From CAYPKG01 sp964411275 (GTDB lineage: Bacteria > Bacillota > Clostridia > Christensenellales > CAG-138), in the NCBI GenBank assembly GCA_964411275.1, contig CAYPKG010000013.1, forward strand, positions 1 through 50,881: 50,881 nt of DNA. The letters run 5' to 3'. Position numbers and translations under genes: made by a program. Each line of letters starts with the position of its first letter. Positions within the stretch are counted from its first letter, which is position 1. The notes under the pieces were generated by a model, which did no database searches, was not told the origin of the DNA, and saw only the letters and a program-made list of their open reading frames with translations. Of this stretch, positions 1 through 7,892 are shown piece after piece.

Positions 1-205
1 AGGGCACCCGATAGGGATGCCTTTTTTGAATTTGTGGAGCCATTGTTGGAGGGAGCCGAAGCCGCGGCCCGAAGGGAAAAATCGATCCAGTGAATCGATT
101 TTAGCGGCCGGGTAGCGGTCCAAAACCGGGAGACGGCTTTGGACACTAGCGCTCGGCGCGTCGCCTTCGAAGCGGAGACTCCCCTATGCTCCACCATTCT
201 CAAAA
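1..205. repeat. Structured 205-bp repeat, copy 1
   Basis: First of two tandem copies with a 205-bp period; the copies differ at only a few bases. The unit starts with a terminator-like hairpin (1-27) ending in six Ts. It then has a long potentially foldable stretch closed by TGGAGC near 38 and GCTCCA near 189, with inner helices GGGAG/CTCCC, a 9-bp AAAATCGAT/ATCGATTTT hairpin and GTCCAAA/TTTGGAC. It ends in CCCCTATGCTCCACCA, identical to the 3' end of the tRNA-Ala at the right edge of the window. Coding potential is unconvincing. It is an intergenic repeat, or possibly a structured RNA. Confidence 0.8.
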
Positions 206-232
206 AGGGCACCCGATAGGGATGCCTTTTTT
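206..232 (+). terminator. Hairpin plus T-run between repeat copies
   Basis: GGCA-CCC, loop GATA, GGG-(A)-TGCC forms a 7-bp stem with one bulged A and is followed by six Ts. It lies directly after the CCA-like end of copy 1, so it would terminate a transcript ending in the repeat. The reverse strand also has a short T-run, so it may act both ways. Confidence 0.55.
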
Positions 233-399
233 GAATTAGTGGAGCCATTGTTGGAGGGAGTCGAAGCCGCGGCCCGAAGGGAAAAATCGATCCAGTGAAT
301 CGATTTTAGCGGCCGGGTAGCGGTCCAAAACCGGGAGACGGCTTTGGACACTAGCGCTGCGGCGCGTCGCCTTCGAAGCGGAGACTCCCCTATGCTCCA
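206..399. repeat. Structured repeat, copy 2
   Basis: Second tandem copy, with substitutions near 238 and 275 and one inserted G in the GCGCTGCGGCGC segment. One change turns GGGAGCC into GGGAGTC, which extends pairing with GAGACTCCC from five to seven base pairs, so the helix is improved rather than broken. The copy ends at CCCCTATGCTCCA and then diverges into a different hairpin at 412-444 in place of another repeat start. Confidence 0.8.
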
Positions 400-411
400 A
401 CACGATTATGT

Positions 412-444
412 CAAGCCCAAGACAATTCTTTCGTCTTGGGCTTG
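412..444. terminator. Perfect 12-bp hairpin after the repeat
   Basis: CAAGCCCAAGAC pairs with GTCTTGGGCTTG around a 9-nt loop. There is no good T-run, so terminator activity is uncertain. A near copy of the left arm (TGTCAAGCCCGAGACAA) follows the tRNA-Ala gene at 50838. From 445 to 553 I see nothing gene-like. Confidence 0.5.
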
Positions 445-553
445 TGCAGGCATGCAGAACGGCGTGATGAAAGCAAAGACCAACACCATCTACGCTTGCC
501 CGTCTCAAATTACAAGGTTTTCTCCGGACTGAACAAAAAATATATAAAAATAG

Positions 554-582
554 TTGAATTGGAAACTATATTTTGCTATAAT
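554..582 (+). promoter_or_regulatory. Sigma-A promoter of the marR-type gene
   Basis: TTGAAT (554-559), a 17-bp spacer and TATAAT (577-582). It fires into the MarR-family gene and argues against any start codon upstream of about 590. Confidence 0.75.
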
Positions 583-616
583 ACATGTAGCTTACTTGAT
601 AGAGGGGTGTGTGCCA

Positions 617-1066
617 GTGGATAATATTGGTCTGCTAAATGCCGCCATATATCGAAACTTGTCCAGTATACTAAATATGAAATTGCAAGATACACCAATT
701 CGGGGCAGCCAATATGAAGTCATGCAATTGATTGCGCACAATGAGGGAATCACACAAAAAGAGATTAGTCAAATCCTGCTTGCAAATAAGTCCACCACTG
801 CAAAGGCTGTGAAAGCTTTGACCTCCCTTGGATATGTTAGGAAAGAGCAGATACCCGAAGATAAACGCTCCGAGCGGCTGTATCTCACCGAAAAAGGGCA
901 ACTTCTGAAAACACGAATTATGAGTACCGTATTAGAAATTATAAATATCACGACAAGAAATTTATCGTCACAGGAAGTCGAACAGGTGGATTATCTGCTA
1001 AAAACCATTTTGAATGGCTTGGTAGAAGAAAAAAAACGGTTGAGCAAAGCGGATATTTACGAGTAA
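617..1066 (+). CDS. MarR family transcriptional regulator
   Basis: 149-aa winged-helix regulator, typical MarR length. A helix-turn-helix around residues 45-75 (ITQKEISQILLANKSTTAKAVKAL) is followed by a wing with the family DKRSERLYLT signature; flanking helices would form the dimer interface. GTG at 617 is chosen because AGAGGGG lies 9 nt upstream and the promoter at 554-582 overlaps the earlier possible starts. It is followed 25 bp later by a VOC gene and then a ferric-reductase-like gene. It probably regulates this small operon in response to a small ligand, which is inference. The segment is visibly AT-richer than the genome core, suggesting acquisition. Confidence 0.88.
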   Translation: MDNIGLLNAAIYRNLSSILNMKLQDTPIRGSQYEVMQLIAHNEGITQKEISQILLANKSTTAKAVKALTSLGYVRKEQIPEDKRSERLYLTEKGQLLKTRIMSTVLEIINITTRNLSSQEVEQVDYLLKTILNGLVEEKKRLSKADIYE

Positions 1067-1091
1067 AGAAAATAATTAGGAGGACAACCAC

Positions 1092-1457
1092 ATGAATTTT
1101 TGTTGGGTAACTTTACCGGTCATGGACTTGGAAACATCGCTCATATTTTATCATAATGTGTTGGAGCTTCCCATTGACAGCAAGCACAGTGGCAATGGAA
1201 TTGAAATGGCTATGCTGGGGGACAAGGATCAGCCAAAGATCGAGTTGATCTGTATGCCAAACAGGAAAGATCAGGCGCTGCATTCCGATATCAGTGTAGG
1301 AATAGCGGTTGAGTGTATGGAGGATGCGAAGAAGCTTCTTAAAAACAATCAAATCCCAATTGTCCGCGGGCCGGTTTCTCCAGCCCCCAATACCTGTTTT
1401 CTTTTTGTTCATGACCCGGATGGCTATGAGGTTCAGTTAGTCGAAATGAAAAAGTAA
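1092..1457 (+). CDS. VOC superfamily (glyoxalase/bleomycin-resistance-like) protein
   Basis: 121 aa, a single-domain vicinal-oxygen-chelate protein. The N-terminal half has the beta-alpha-beta pattern and Y-H-N-V-L-E-L-P start, and the C-terminus the diagnostic F-V-H-D-P-D-G-Y-E-V-Q-L-V-E. Such proteins work as dimers binding a metal and carry out isomerisation, dioxygenation or drug sequestration; the substrate cannot be read here. AGGAGG at 1079-1084 fits the ATG. It is co-directional with the MarR-type gene, so it is likely part of its regulon. Confidence 0.85.
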   Translation: MNFCWVTLPVMDLETSLIFYHNVLELPIDSKHSGNGIEMAMLGDKDQPKIELICMPNRKDQALHSDISVGIAVECMEDAKKLLKNNQIPIVRGPVSPAPNTCFLFVHDPDGYEVQLVEMKK

Positions 1458-1493
1458 ATTGAAACATGGTTGCTTTAGAAATGGGGGCGTCCG

Positions 1494-2039
1494 ATGTCAG
1501 TATTAAAGAAATGGTTATTCCCACTGACTGCGTTGTTTATTTATGGAACGCTTTTGGGAGCATTTTTAGCAAATGAGCAGCTTTTACCAGTGGGGCAACG
1601 GTTCCCGATTGCCCTGGGCCTACTGGCCTTTGCTTTGGCTCTCACGGAAATTTTGATTGCGCTGCGTCCTAAAAGAGCGGAACGCATGATTGGTTTGCCT
1701 CTGATGTACTCCGTTCATGGTGCAATGGCTATTGTCTTAATACTATCCGCCATCGCTCATGCAGGCAGTGAGTTAATGCAGCAAAAGGATTTTGCAGTCA
1801 TGCCAAGCGTAACTCCAACAGGCATTATAGCAATAACCTTTTTGGTTTTGACGACATTAACAGGGGCATTCATCCTTTCTAATGCATTCACAATCCGTGT
1901 TATGAAACGCTTGAAGGGACGTATTCTCAAACGTGAGACAGGTCTTTGGGTTCACAGGCTTTCCGTTCTTGCTGTATTGGTAATCTTTGTCCATATGATG
2001 TCTGTTGAATTTGTACGCTCCATACCGCTTCTTCTTTGA
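1494..2039 (+). pseudogene. Ferric-reductase-like transmembrane protein, 3' end lost to an IS remnant
   Basis: 181-aa membrane protein with about five hydrophobic segments. Two bis-heme histidine pairs show the classic spacing: H75-x13-H89 and H154-x12-H167. This identifies the ferric reductase/NOX transmembrane domain, which passes electrons from a cytosolic flavin domain across the membrane. Family members usually continue into FAD- and NAD(P)-binding domains of about 200 residues; here the frame stops right after the last heme helix, exactly where an inverted IS3-type orfA start begins. The stop is supplied by the IS sequence. It could still be a stand-alone heme membrane subunit, but truncation is more likely. 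Confidence 0.6.
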
Positions 2040-2116
2040 ACTGCTTGTCATATCGCTTCATTGCAAAACACCTCGCTTAAAGTATTCTATCAGATTTTGG
2101 GTGTTTTGGGTCTGCA
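2027..2116 (-). mobile_element. Remnant of an IS3-family element (left end and orfA start)
   Basis: On the minus strand the sequence begins TGCAGACCCAAAACACCC, has GAGGTGTTTT as ribosome binding site, then ATG (2063-2061) and the codons for M-K-R-Y-D-K-Q-F-K-E-E-A-V. This is the typical N-terminus of an IS3-family OrfA transposase. Homology stops at about 2027, inside the end of the ferric-reductase-like gene. Only about 90 bp remain, so it is a deletion scar and not a mobile element. IS family assignment is from memory of the OrfA start. Confidence 0.6.
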
Positions 2117-2135
2117 CTTTTATGATAGCACTCCA

Positions 2136-5012
2136 ATGCTTCTTTGTCTGCTAATGTGCTTGGGGACGACGCCCACAAGCGCATTTGCTGCGTTGAGCGA
2201 GGGTGAAATTATGATAGGGGTAACCGCCCCTGCCACCACGGAGTATTTTGTGACAAAGGGAACGGCAAAAGAGGATATCGGCCTGCCCGCAGAGTTGACC
2301 ATCACCATACAAACACCAGCCACCGAAGCTGGCGGTGAGGCTGCAACCCGCGAGGAAACCGTTTCCGTGACATGGGAGGGTATATACGATCCCGTCGTGT
2401 TGGGTGACTACACGCTGACCGCAGCCCTGGCTGACCCTGCTTATCAGTACGATGGCGAGATGCCAACAATCATAGTGAGGGTGTACAGTTCGCCATCCGA
2501 GCAGGAAGACATGGCACCCGTCCTGCCTGGCGAAAATACCGCAGGCGTTGGGGGCGGCGTTGCCATAAACGGCGCGACCACCACCATCACCATCTCCAAG
2601 CAGACGGCTGGAACACAAACGCCGGATGCGGATACGCTCTTTACATTCACCGTGAAAGACGCGCAAGACGTAGCTGCCGTTGGCATCTATACCATTGACG
2701 GTGTCAGTACCGATATTCCCGAAAACGGCATCATTACCCTGAAGGCCGGTCAGTTCGCCGTCTTATCAGGGCTGCCGGTTGGAAGGTATACCATCACGGA
2801 AACGGAACCGGGGCAGGCAGTCTATCAAGGAACCGATGTTATTGTCAATGGAACGGTTTATGAAAACATTGCATCCGCTACGGTGTATGTGGAAGAGACT
2901 GCAGGAGCAGGAACTTCAGGCGGCTGGCATGTGGATCAAAATGACTGTTGGGTTTATACCGTGACCGCCGATCAAATTGACGCCAACAAAGAGATAAAAA
3001 TAGACTTTGATAGACCTGCGCAGGCTATGGAGTATAAAATGCGCAAAAATTATAGCTCTAAAATCATTACATTCCCCATCAAGATTGTCAACGAGAGCGG
3101 CATCGAGATTACGTATAAAGACTACTCCTTTACCACCCAAAACCGGATAGGAAGTGGAGAAATCTTTTCGCCTTCTACCGAACCAGTGATGAACAATAAG
3201 CACAGTTCTGGATGGGGCATGGCTTGGCAGGTGATGCTGCCTATCATAGAAGAATCTACGTCCATAAGCCCGGTATTTGAAGCGGAGGATTTTGAAGGCA
3301 ATGGCATACGCTTGGCGATTGCGCCGTTGCGCGCCATCAACCCGGCAATCATATCGTATTTCAGGAGCAACCCAGGACGGGGTGAGCTAACCGGCGCTTC
3401 CGGTGAAGACATAAAAGCTCTTAACGTTACGCTGCTTCAAATGAACGCATTTGACAGCTTGATCAAAGGGGCATTTACATTTAAAAACTATCTGGGCCAA
3501 GAGGTACCAGTAGCGGAGGATGCCTCTCGTACGTATGCGGATTTCCTTTGCATATTCTATGACGTAACATCGTTGGACGAATTAAGCGGTGCGCAAAAAT
3601 ACAATACGTTGGGCTTTGGATCTCTCGGATCGCCAGAGGTCCCATATGGCGGCCAGACCCAAATTACAACCTACTATAGCAAATCAGTCAGCGAGCAAAA
3701 CTTATGTGTCCCTCATAAAGCGCTAGATAATGGAACCTTGAATCACTTCCAGAATTGGGGATTTTCATACAACGAGATCGTTGGTTCCAATGAGTATGCC
3801 TATCAGCCGAGCTATTACTTGCTGGAAAGTGACCCGAAAGTGCTGCAGATGGGCTATGAGTACCTATATGAACGCTGTATTCGCTTTAGTTTCGACAATT
3901 TAGATCGGGAGATCTTTACCGGCAATGACAACATGATGCAAATTGTAGAAGATGTTTCCAGCGTGAAAAGTTATATCGACAGGACGGATGATGCTGTGAG
4001 CAATGCAGCGAACGCATTTAAGAGCGGAACCTGGCTGGGAACGGGCGACTCTATCAGCTTAGAAAATATAGGCGGTTTTATTGAAACTCCCAATGCATGG
4101 AACCAATACCGCCAATATGATTTCGGGTTTGATGTCACTTTTGAGGCAAAGGATTTGCCCGAAAAGCCGTCATCCGGCGCAAGCGTTGTATTTTGCAACC
4201 GGTATGGCGAAGAGCTTGTGCAGACCGGCACGCTCACGGTGAGCAAGGCCGTAGCAGGCATGGGCTCATCCACAGATAAGATGTTTACCTTCCGCTTTAC
4301 GTTCAGCGAGGCTGGAACGTATTCCTACACCGGCTCCAGGACAGGGACACTCACCACGGGCGGCAGCGTACAGCTAAAACACGGTGAGAGCATCACAATC
4401 ACCATTCCGCAGGGTGTGATGTATACGGTGGTGGAGGATGCGGTATCACACTATGCGCCTACGCCCTCTGATAGAACTTACAGCGGCACAATCGGCGGCA
4501 CGCCAGCAACGGCGGCGTATACCAATCGTTATGAAGAGCCCTATGAACCGCCGATTGGTTACTTGACCGGCAATCTGACCGTCAAAAAGACGATCACGGG
4601 TGACCAGGGCGACATGAGCCAGGATTTCATATTTACCATCACATTTAGCGCAGGCGGCAGCTATGCCTATACGGGCTCCTATGACGGCATGATTAGAAGC
4701 GGAGGCACCGTGTTTCTCAAGCACGGCGAGTATATCACCATTCATAATCTGCCAGCCGGAACGACTTACTCTGTGATTGAAAGCGGTAACAGTGGCTACT
4801 ACGTCCATGCGAGCGATGATACCGGCATGATTGCCGCCAACACAACCGCTACGGCAGCATTCACCAACACCAAGGTCGAGGTACCGAAGACTGGCGATGG
4901 AGGATCCCTTATTGAAGGCCTGCTGTTGATAACCGCCTCCTTAATAGGGGCTATGGGAATGTTTATTCATGATATGAGCATCAAACGCGGTAGTGTAAGA
5001 AAACTCAGATAA
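2136..5012 (+). CDS. LPXTG-type sortase-anchored surface protein, 5' end probably damaged
   Basis: About 958 aa. From ATG 2136 the protein starts with a hydrophobic stretch ending T-S-A-F-A, a signal peptide core lacking its basic n-region. Downstream are beta-rich repeats: one SpaA-like domain (roughly residues 150-260) and two DUF7601-type domains near the C-terminus, each starting G-x-L-T-V-x-K and ending in A-x-T-N. Last come V-P-K-T-G-D-G, a hydrophobic helix and the basic tail K-R-G-S-V-R-K-L-R, a sortase sorting signal. No ribosome binding site precedes 2136; an in-frame TTG at 2061 lies inside the IS scar. The native start seems lost, so expression is doubtful. No sortase gene is in the window. 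Confidence 0.75.
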   Translation: MLLCLLMCLGTTPTSAFAALSEGEIMIGVTAPATTEYFVTKGTAKEDIGLPAELTITIQTPATEAGGEAATREETVSVTWEGIYDPVVLGDYTLTAALADPAYQYDGEMPTIIVRVYSSPSEQEDMAPVLPGENTAGVGGGVAINGATTTITISKQTAGTQTPDADTLFTFTVKDAQDVAAVGIYTIDGVSTDIPENGIITLKAGQFAVLSGLPVGRYTITETEPGQAVYQGTDVIVNGTVYENIASATVYVEETAGAGTSGGWHVDQNDCWVYTVTADQIDANKEIKIDFDRPAQAMEYKMRKNYSSKIITFPIKIVNESGIEITYKDYSFTTQNRIGSGEIFSPSTEPVMNNKHSSGWGMAWQVMLPIIEESTSISPVFEAEDFEGNGIRLAIAPLRAINPAIISYFRSNPGRGELTGASGEDIKALNVTLLQMNAFDSLIKGAFTFKNYLGQEVPVAEDASRTYADFLCIFYDVTSLDELSGAQKYNTLGFGSLGSPEVPYGGQTQITTYYSKSVSEQNLCVPHKALDNGTLNHFQNWGFSYNEIVGSNEYAYQPSYYLLESDPKVLQMGYEYLYERCIRFSFDNLDREIFTGNDNMMQIVEDVSSVKSYIDRTDDAVSNAANAFKSGTWLGTGDSISLENIGGFIETPNAWNQYRQYDFGFDVTFEAKDLPEKPSSGASVVFCNRYGEELVQTGTLTVSKAVAGMGSSTDKMFTFRFTFSEAGTYSYTGSRTGTLTTGGSVQLKHGESITITIPQGVMYTVVEDAVSHYAPTPSDRTYSGTIGGTPATAAYTNRYEEPYEPPIGYLTGNLTVKKTITGDQGDMSQDFIFTITFSAGGSYAYTGSYDGMIRSGGTVFLKHGEYITIHNLPAGTTYSVIESGNSGYYVHASDDTGMIAANTTATAAFTNTKVEVPKTGDGGSLIEGLLLITASLIGAMGMFIHDMSIKRGSVRKLR

Positions 5013-5035
5013 TCCATTGTTTGTTTTTTGCATGA

Positions 5036-5061
5036 ACGTCTGCCAATTTGGCAGGCGTTTT
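5036..5061 (+). terminator. Terminator after the surface protein
   Basis: ACGTCTGCCA pairs with TGGCAGGCGT (10 bp, one G-T) around a 3-nt loop and is followed by four Ts, 24 bp past the stop codon. Confidence 0.75.
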
Positions 5062-5147
5062 GCATTGGGCAATATCATACAAGAATGGGATTGCCACCTG
5101 TGGTACACTTAGTATCAGAAATCAGAAAGAAGGAAAGGGGACATCTT

Positions 5148-5972
5148 ATGAAGCAGGAGATACGGACGGTAAAATATGATGCCCAATTAAAAATAGAAGC
5201 CTATCATTTTGAAGGGATTATGCAAAAATTCCCCAATCATTTTCATGAATACTATGTCATTGGCTTTATTGAAAATGGTCAGAGGTTTTTATCCTGCAAG
5301 AACAGAGAATACAATATAGCGCCGGGGGATTTATTGCTGTTTAATCCTCGTGACAATCATGGGTGTGAACAAACAGACGGCAATACGCTGGATTACCGCT
5401 GTATCAATATACAACCGGAGATTATGCGCAAAATCGCCATTGAAATAACTGGAAAAGAATACTTGCCTTATTTTACACCCCAAGTGGTATTTCATAGCGA
5501 ATTGGTATCTGTGCTTCGGGAATTACATCAAAGCATCATGGAGGAAGAAAGCGGCTTTAGAAAAGAGGAAATATTCTTTTTCCTTTTGGAACAGCTGATA
5601 GAAGAGCATACCGAACAGGCGATGACAACAGGAAAAAAAGAGCAAAGCACAGAGGTTAAGGCAATCTCTGAATTCCTGGAAAACAACTACATGGAGAATG
5701 TTACACTGGATGACCTTTGCAAACTCACAGGGCTAAGTAAATATTATCTTCTTCGCTCGTTCACGAAACAAAAGGGGATTACTCCTTACCGCTATTTGGA
5801 AACAATGCGAATTGACAAAGCAAAGAAAATGCTGGAGCAGGGTGTTATGCCAATCGATGTGGCTTTTAAGACAGGCTTTACCGACCAGAGCCACTTTTCC
5901 AACTTCTTCAAGAAGTTTATAGGGTTGACACCAAAGCAGTATATGAATATTTTCAAGGACACTCAAGGTTGA
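5148..5972 (+). CDS. AraC family transcriptional regulator
   Basis: 274 aa. The N-terminal cupin-like sensor domain includes F-P-N-H-F-H-E-Y and L-L-L-F-N-P-R-D-N-H, the usual AraC_binding pattern for a small effector. The C-terminal 100 residues form the double helix-turn-helix (L-D-D-L-C-K-L-T-G-L-S-K-Y-Y-L-L-R-S-F and F-T-D-Q-S-H-F-S-N-F-F-K-K). ATG 5148 follows AAGGAAAGGGG; earlier in-frame starts lie in the terminator region. It precedes a DUF2000 gene by 36 bp, a pairing I remember from many Firmicutes, so it probably controls that gene. The AT-rich composition suggests transfer. Confidence 0.9.
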   Translation: MKQEIRTVKYDAQLKIEAYHFEGIMQKFPNHFHEYYVIGFIENGQRFLSCKNREYNIAPGDLLLFNPRDNHGCEQTDGNTLDYRCINIQPEIMRKIAIEITGKEYLPYFTPQVVFHSELVSVLRELHQSIMEEESGFRKEEIFFFLLEQLIEEHTEQAMTTGKKEQSTEVKAISEFLENNYMENVTLDDLCKLTGLSKYYLLRSFTKQKGITPYRYLETMRIDKAKKMLEQGVMPIDVAFKTGFTDQSHFSNFFKKFIGLTPKQYMNIFKDTQG

Positions 5973-6008
5973 GGTTTAAATTTTTACAAAGCAAAGGGAG
6001 CAAGAATA

Positions 6009-6431
6009 ATGAGCGATTGTACGATGAAATGTGTCATGATTATAAACTCAGGACTGCCGATGGGCATTATGGCAAACACCTCTGCTATTTTAGGCATCAC
6101 ATTGGGCAAGCATATTCCGGAACAGATCGGAATAGACGTAACGGACGCTTCCCAACAACCCCATTTGGGCATCATTACAATTCCTGTTACGATGCTTCGT
6201 GGAGACACGGCAATCTTACAGGATTTGCGGGAGCGTTTGTACGGCCCGGAATTTGCTGATTTGATCGTTGTTGATTTTTCTGATGTTGCGCAAAGCTGCA
6301 ATCAATATAGTGATTATATTGCGAAGGTGTCAACCACAGAAGAGCAAGACCATCATTATTATGGAATTTCTATTTATGGGAATAAGAAAAAGGTGAATAA
6401 ATTAACAGGTTTTATGCCGCTTTTAAGATAA
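6009..6431 (+). CDS. DUF2000 family protein
   Basis: 140 aa. The pattern K-C-V-M-I-I-N-S-G-L-P-x-G-I-M-A-N-T-S-A near the N-terminus and the final G-I-S-I-Y-G-N-K-K-K-V-N-K-L-T-G segment match DUF2000, a small alpha/beta family without assigned function. No signal peptide or membrane segment is seen. AAAGGGAG lies 9-12 nt upstream of the ATG. It is probably co-transcribed with the AraC-type regulator just upstream. Confidence 0.8.
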   Translation: MSDCTMKCVMIINSGLPMGIMANTSAILGITLGKHIPEQIGIDVTDASQQPHLGIITIPVTMLRGDTAILQDLRERLYGPEFADLIVVDFSDVAQSCNQYSDYIAKVSTTEEQDHHYYGISIYGNKKKVNKLTGFMPLLR

Positions 6432-6460
6432 TATCTCATTCACTTCGAGCCTCTAGTCAG

Positions 6461-6500
6461 CCTGATCGATTTCGACCGGATATGGTATACTTTGATCAGG
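6461..6500 (+). promoter_or_regulatory. Extended -10 promoter with flanking inverted repeat
   Basis: TGG directly precedes TATACT (6486-6491), an extended -10 box. The arms CCTGATC (6461-6467) and GATCAGG (6494-6500) flank it symmetrically. This could be an autoregulatory operator for the downstream WYL-type regulator (inference). Confidence 0.45.
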
Positions 6501-6510
6501 GGGTGACATC

Positions 6511-7395
6511 ATGCAGATCCATCGCTTATTTGAAATCACCTATCTGCTGATGGGCAGAAAAACCATCACCGCGGGAGAGCTGGCGGAGCGCTTTGAGGTG
6601 TCCAAACGAACCATCCTGCGGGACATCGATGTGCTTTCGGCGGCGGGCATCCCCGTGTATACCACCAAGGGCAAAGGCGGAGGCATCTCCATCATGGGGA
6701 ATTACGTTTTTAACAGCCGCATCCTCTCGGATGAGGAGCAGGATCAGATTTTGCTGGCGTTGCAGGGGCTGTCCGCCACTGGGGAACTGTCATCGGATCA
6801 GCTTCTCAACAAGCTTGCAAACCTGTTTGAAAAGGCGAACGCTGACTGGATCGAGGTGGATTTTTCCAGATGGGGTCAGGGCGCATCGGACAACAGGCGC
6901 TTTGAGCTGATCAAACACGCCATCCTGTATCAGCATGCCGTGCGTTTCGCGTATGTGGGCGCGTCTGGAGAAAGAAGCGAAAGGACGGTCTATCCGCTGA
7001 AACTAAATTTCAAATCCCGGGCATGGTATCTTAGGGCGTTTTGTACGGCAAGACAGGCGTATCGCACCTTCAAGATCAACCGTATGCTGCAAATTGAGGA
7101 AACAGAAGAAGTATTCTCCCGGGCGGCGTATGCCTTGCCGCCGATGGAGGACGAAAAAATGCCCCCGGCTTCCCTGGTTTCGTTGGATCTTGTGTTTCCA
7201 GCCCGGGTTGCCTGGCGGTTGTATGATGAGTTTGACCCTGGCTCCATCGTGGCCGACGGCGAGGGGCGATTGCGCGTGTCGGCAAGGATGCCCGAGGATA
7301 ACTGGCTGTACGGGTTTTTGCTGTCGTTTGGCAAAGACGTGCAGGTGGCCGCGCCAGAGCATGTGCGGGATAGGCTTGAAAAATTGCGCGGATAA
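6511..7395 (+). CDS. WYL-domain (YafY/DeoR-like) transcriptional regulator
   Basis: 294 aa. Residues 1-60 form an HTH_11 winged helix (I-T-A-G-E-L-A-E-R-F-E-V-S-K-R-T-I-L-R-D-I-D), followed by a linker. A WYL domain around 135-210 carries the signature S-R-A-W-Y-L-R-A-F-C and F-K-I-N-R-M. A C-terminal extension occupies about 225-290. WYL domains bind ligands, sometimes nucleotides, and switch repressor activity. GGGGGTGACATC precedes the ATG. DUF3788 and ClbS-like genes follow co-directionally and are plausible targets. Confidence 0.9.
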   Translation: MQIHRLFEITYLLMGRKTITAGELAERFEVSKRTILRDIDVLSAAGIPVYTTKGKGGGISIMGNYVFNSRILSDEEQDQILLALQGLSATGELSSDQLLNKLANLFEKANADWIEVDFSRWGQGASDNRRFELIKHAILYQHAVRFAYVGASGERSERTVYPLKLNFKSRAWYLRAFCTARQAYRTFKINRMLQIEETEEVFSRAAYALPPMEDEKMPPASLVSLDLVFPARVAWRLYDEFDPGSIVADGEGRLRVSARMPEDNWLYGFLLSFGKDVQVAAPEHVRDRLEKLRG

Positions 7396-7452
7396 TATGA
7401 CGAACAGATGTCATGTTTTAGATGATATGCTGATGAAAAAGGAGGGAACTAT

Positions 7453-7887
7453 ATGGAATGGGTCAAGCTTTACGGCCCCAACAGGCAGCCAACAGAGGCT
7501 GATATATCCCAATACATCGCAAATCCCCTGTGGGAGAAGCTGCAGGCGTTTCTAAAGGAAAGCTATGCGGTGGAACCTGTTCACCAGTACAGCAAGTGCT
7601 CCAGCCAGCCGGGGTGGAATGTGAAATATCAGAAGGCAGGCCGCTCCCTTTGCACGCTTTACCCGATGCCGGGTTTTTTTATCGCGCTGGTGGTGATCGG
7701 CGCGAAGGAGGAGGCGGAGGCGGAGCTTATGATGCCCATATTTACCGGACATGTGCAGGGGCTGATGCGGACGGCGGGTTCCATGGCGGGAGCGCGCTGG
7801 CTGATGATCCATGTGACGGACGAAGCGGTGCTTGAGGATGTCACGCGATTGATCCGGTTGCGCCGAAAAATCAAAGGAAAGGGATAA
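7453..7887 (+). CDS. DUF3788 family protein
   Basis: 144 aa, cytoplasmic, with no signal or membrane segments. The sequence resembles DUF3788: W-x-K-L at the start, a central Y-S-K-C-S-x-Q-P-G-W-N-V-K-Y-Q-K-x-G-R-x-L-C-T-L-Y-P and the hydrophobic F-F-I-A-L-V-V-I-G strand. Function is unknown. AGGAGGGAAC precedes the ATG. It ends 5 bp before the ClbS-like gene, so the two are translationally close and probably co-expressed with the WYL regulator upstream. Confidence 0.78.
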   Translation: MEWVKLYGPNRQPTEADISQYIANPLWEKLQAFLKESYAVEPVHQYSKCSSQPGWNVKYQKAGRSLCTLYPMPGFFIALVVIGAKEEAEAELMMPIFTGHVQGLMRTAGSMAGARWLMIHVTDEAVLEDVTRLIRLRRKIKGKG

Positions 7888-7892
7888 AAAAC

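Noticed and set aside
236..508. 90-codon minus-strand frame across repeat copy 2
   Set aside because: It follows the palindromic repeat, has no ribosome binding site and its codons mirror the structure; similar frames occur in both copies.
2151..2666. 171-codon minus-strand frame inside the surface-protein gene
   Set aside because: Antisense shadow of a clear domain-bearing gene; no motif or binding site.
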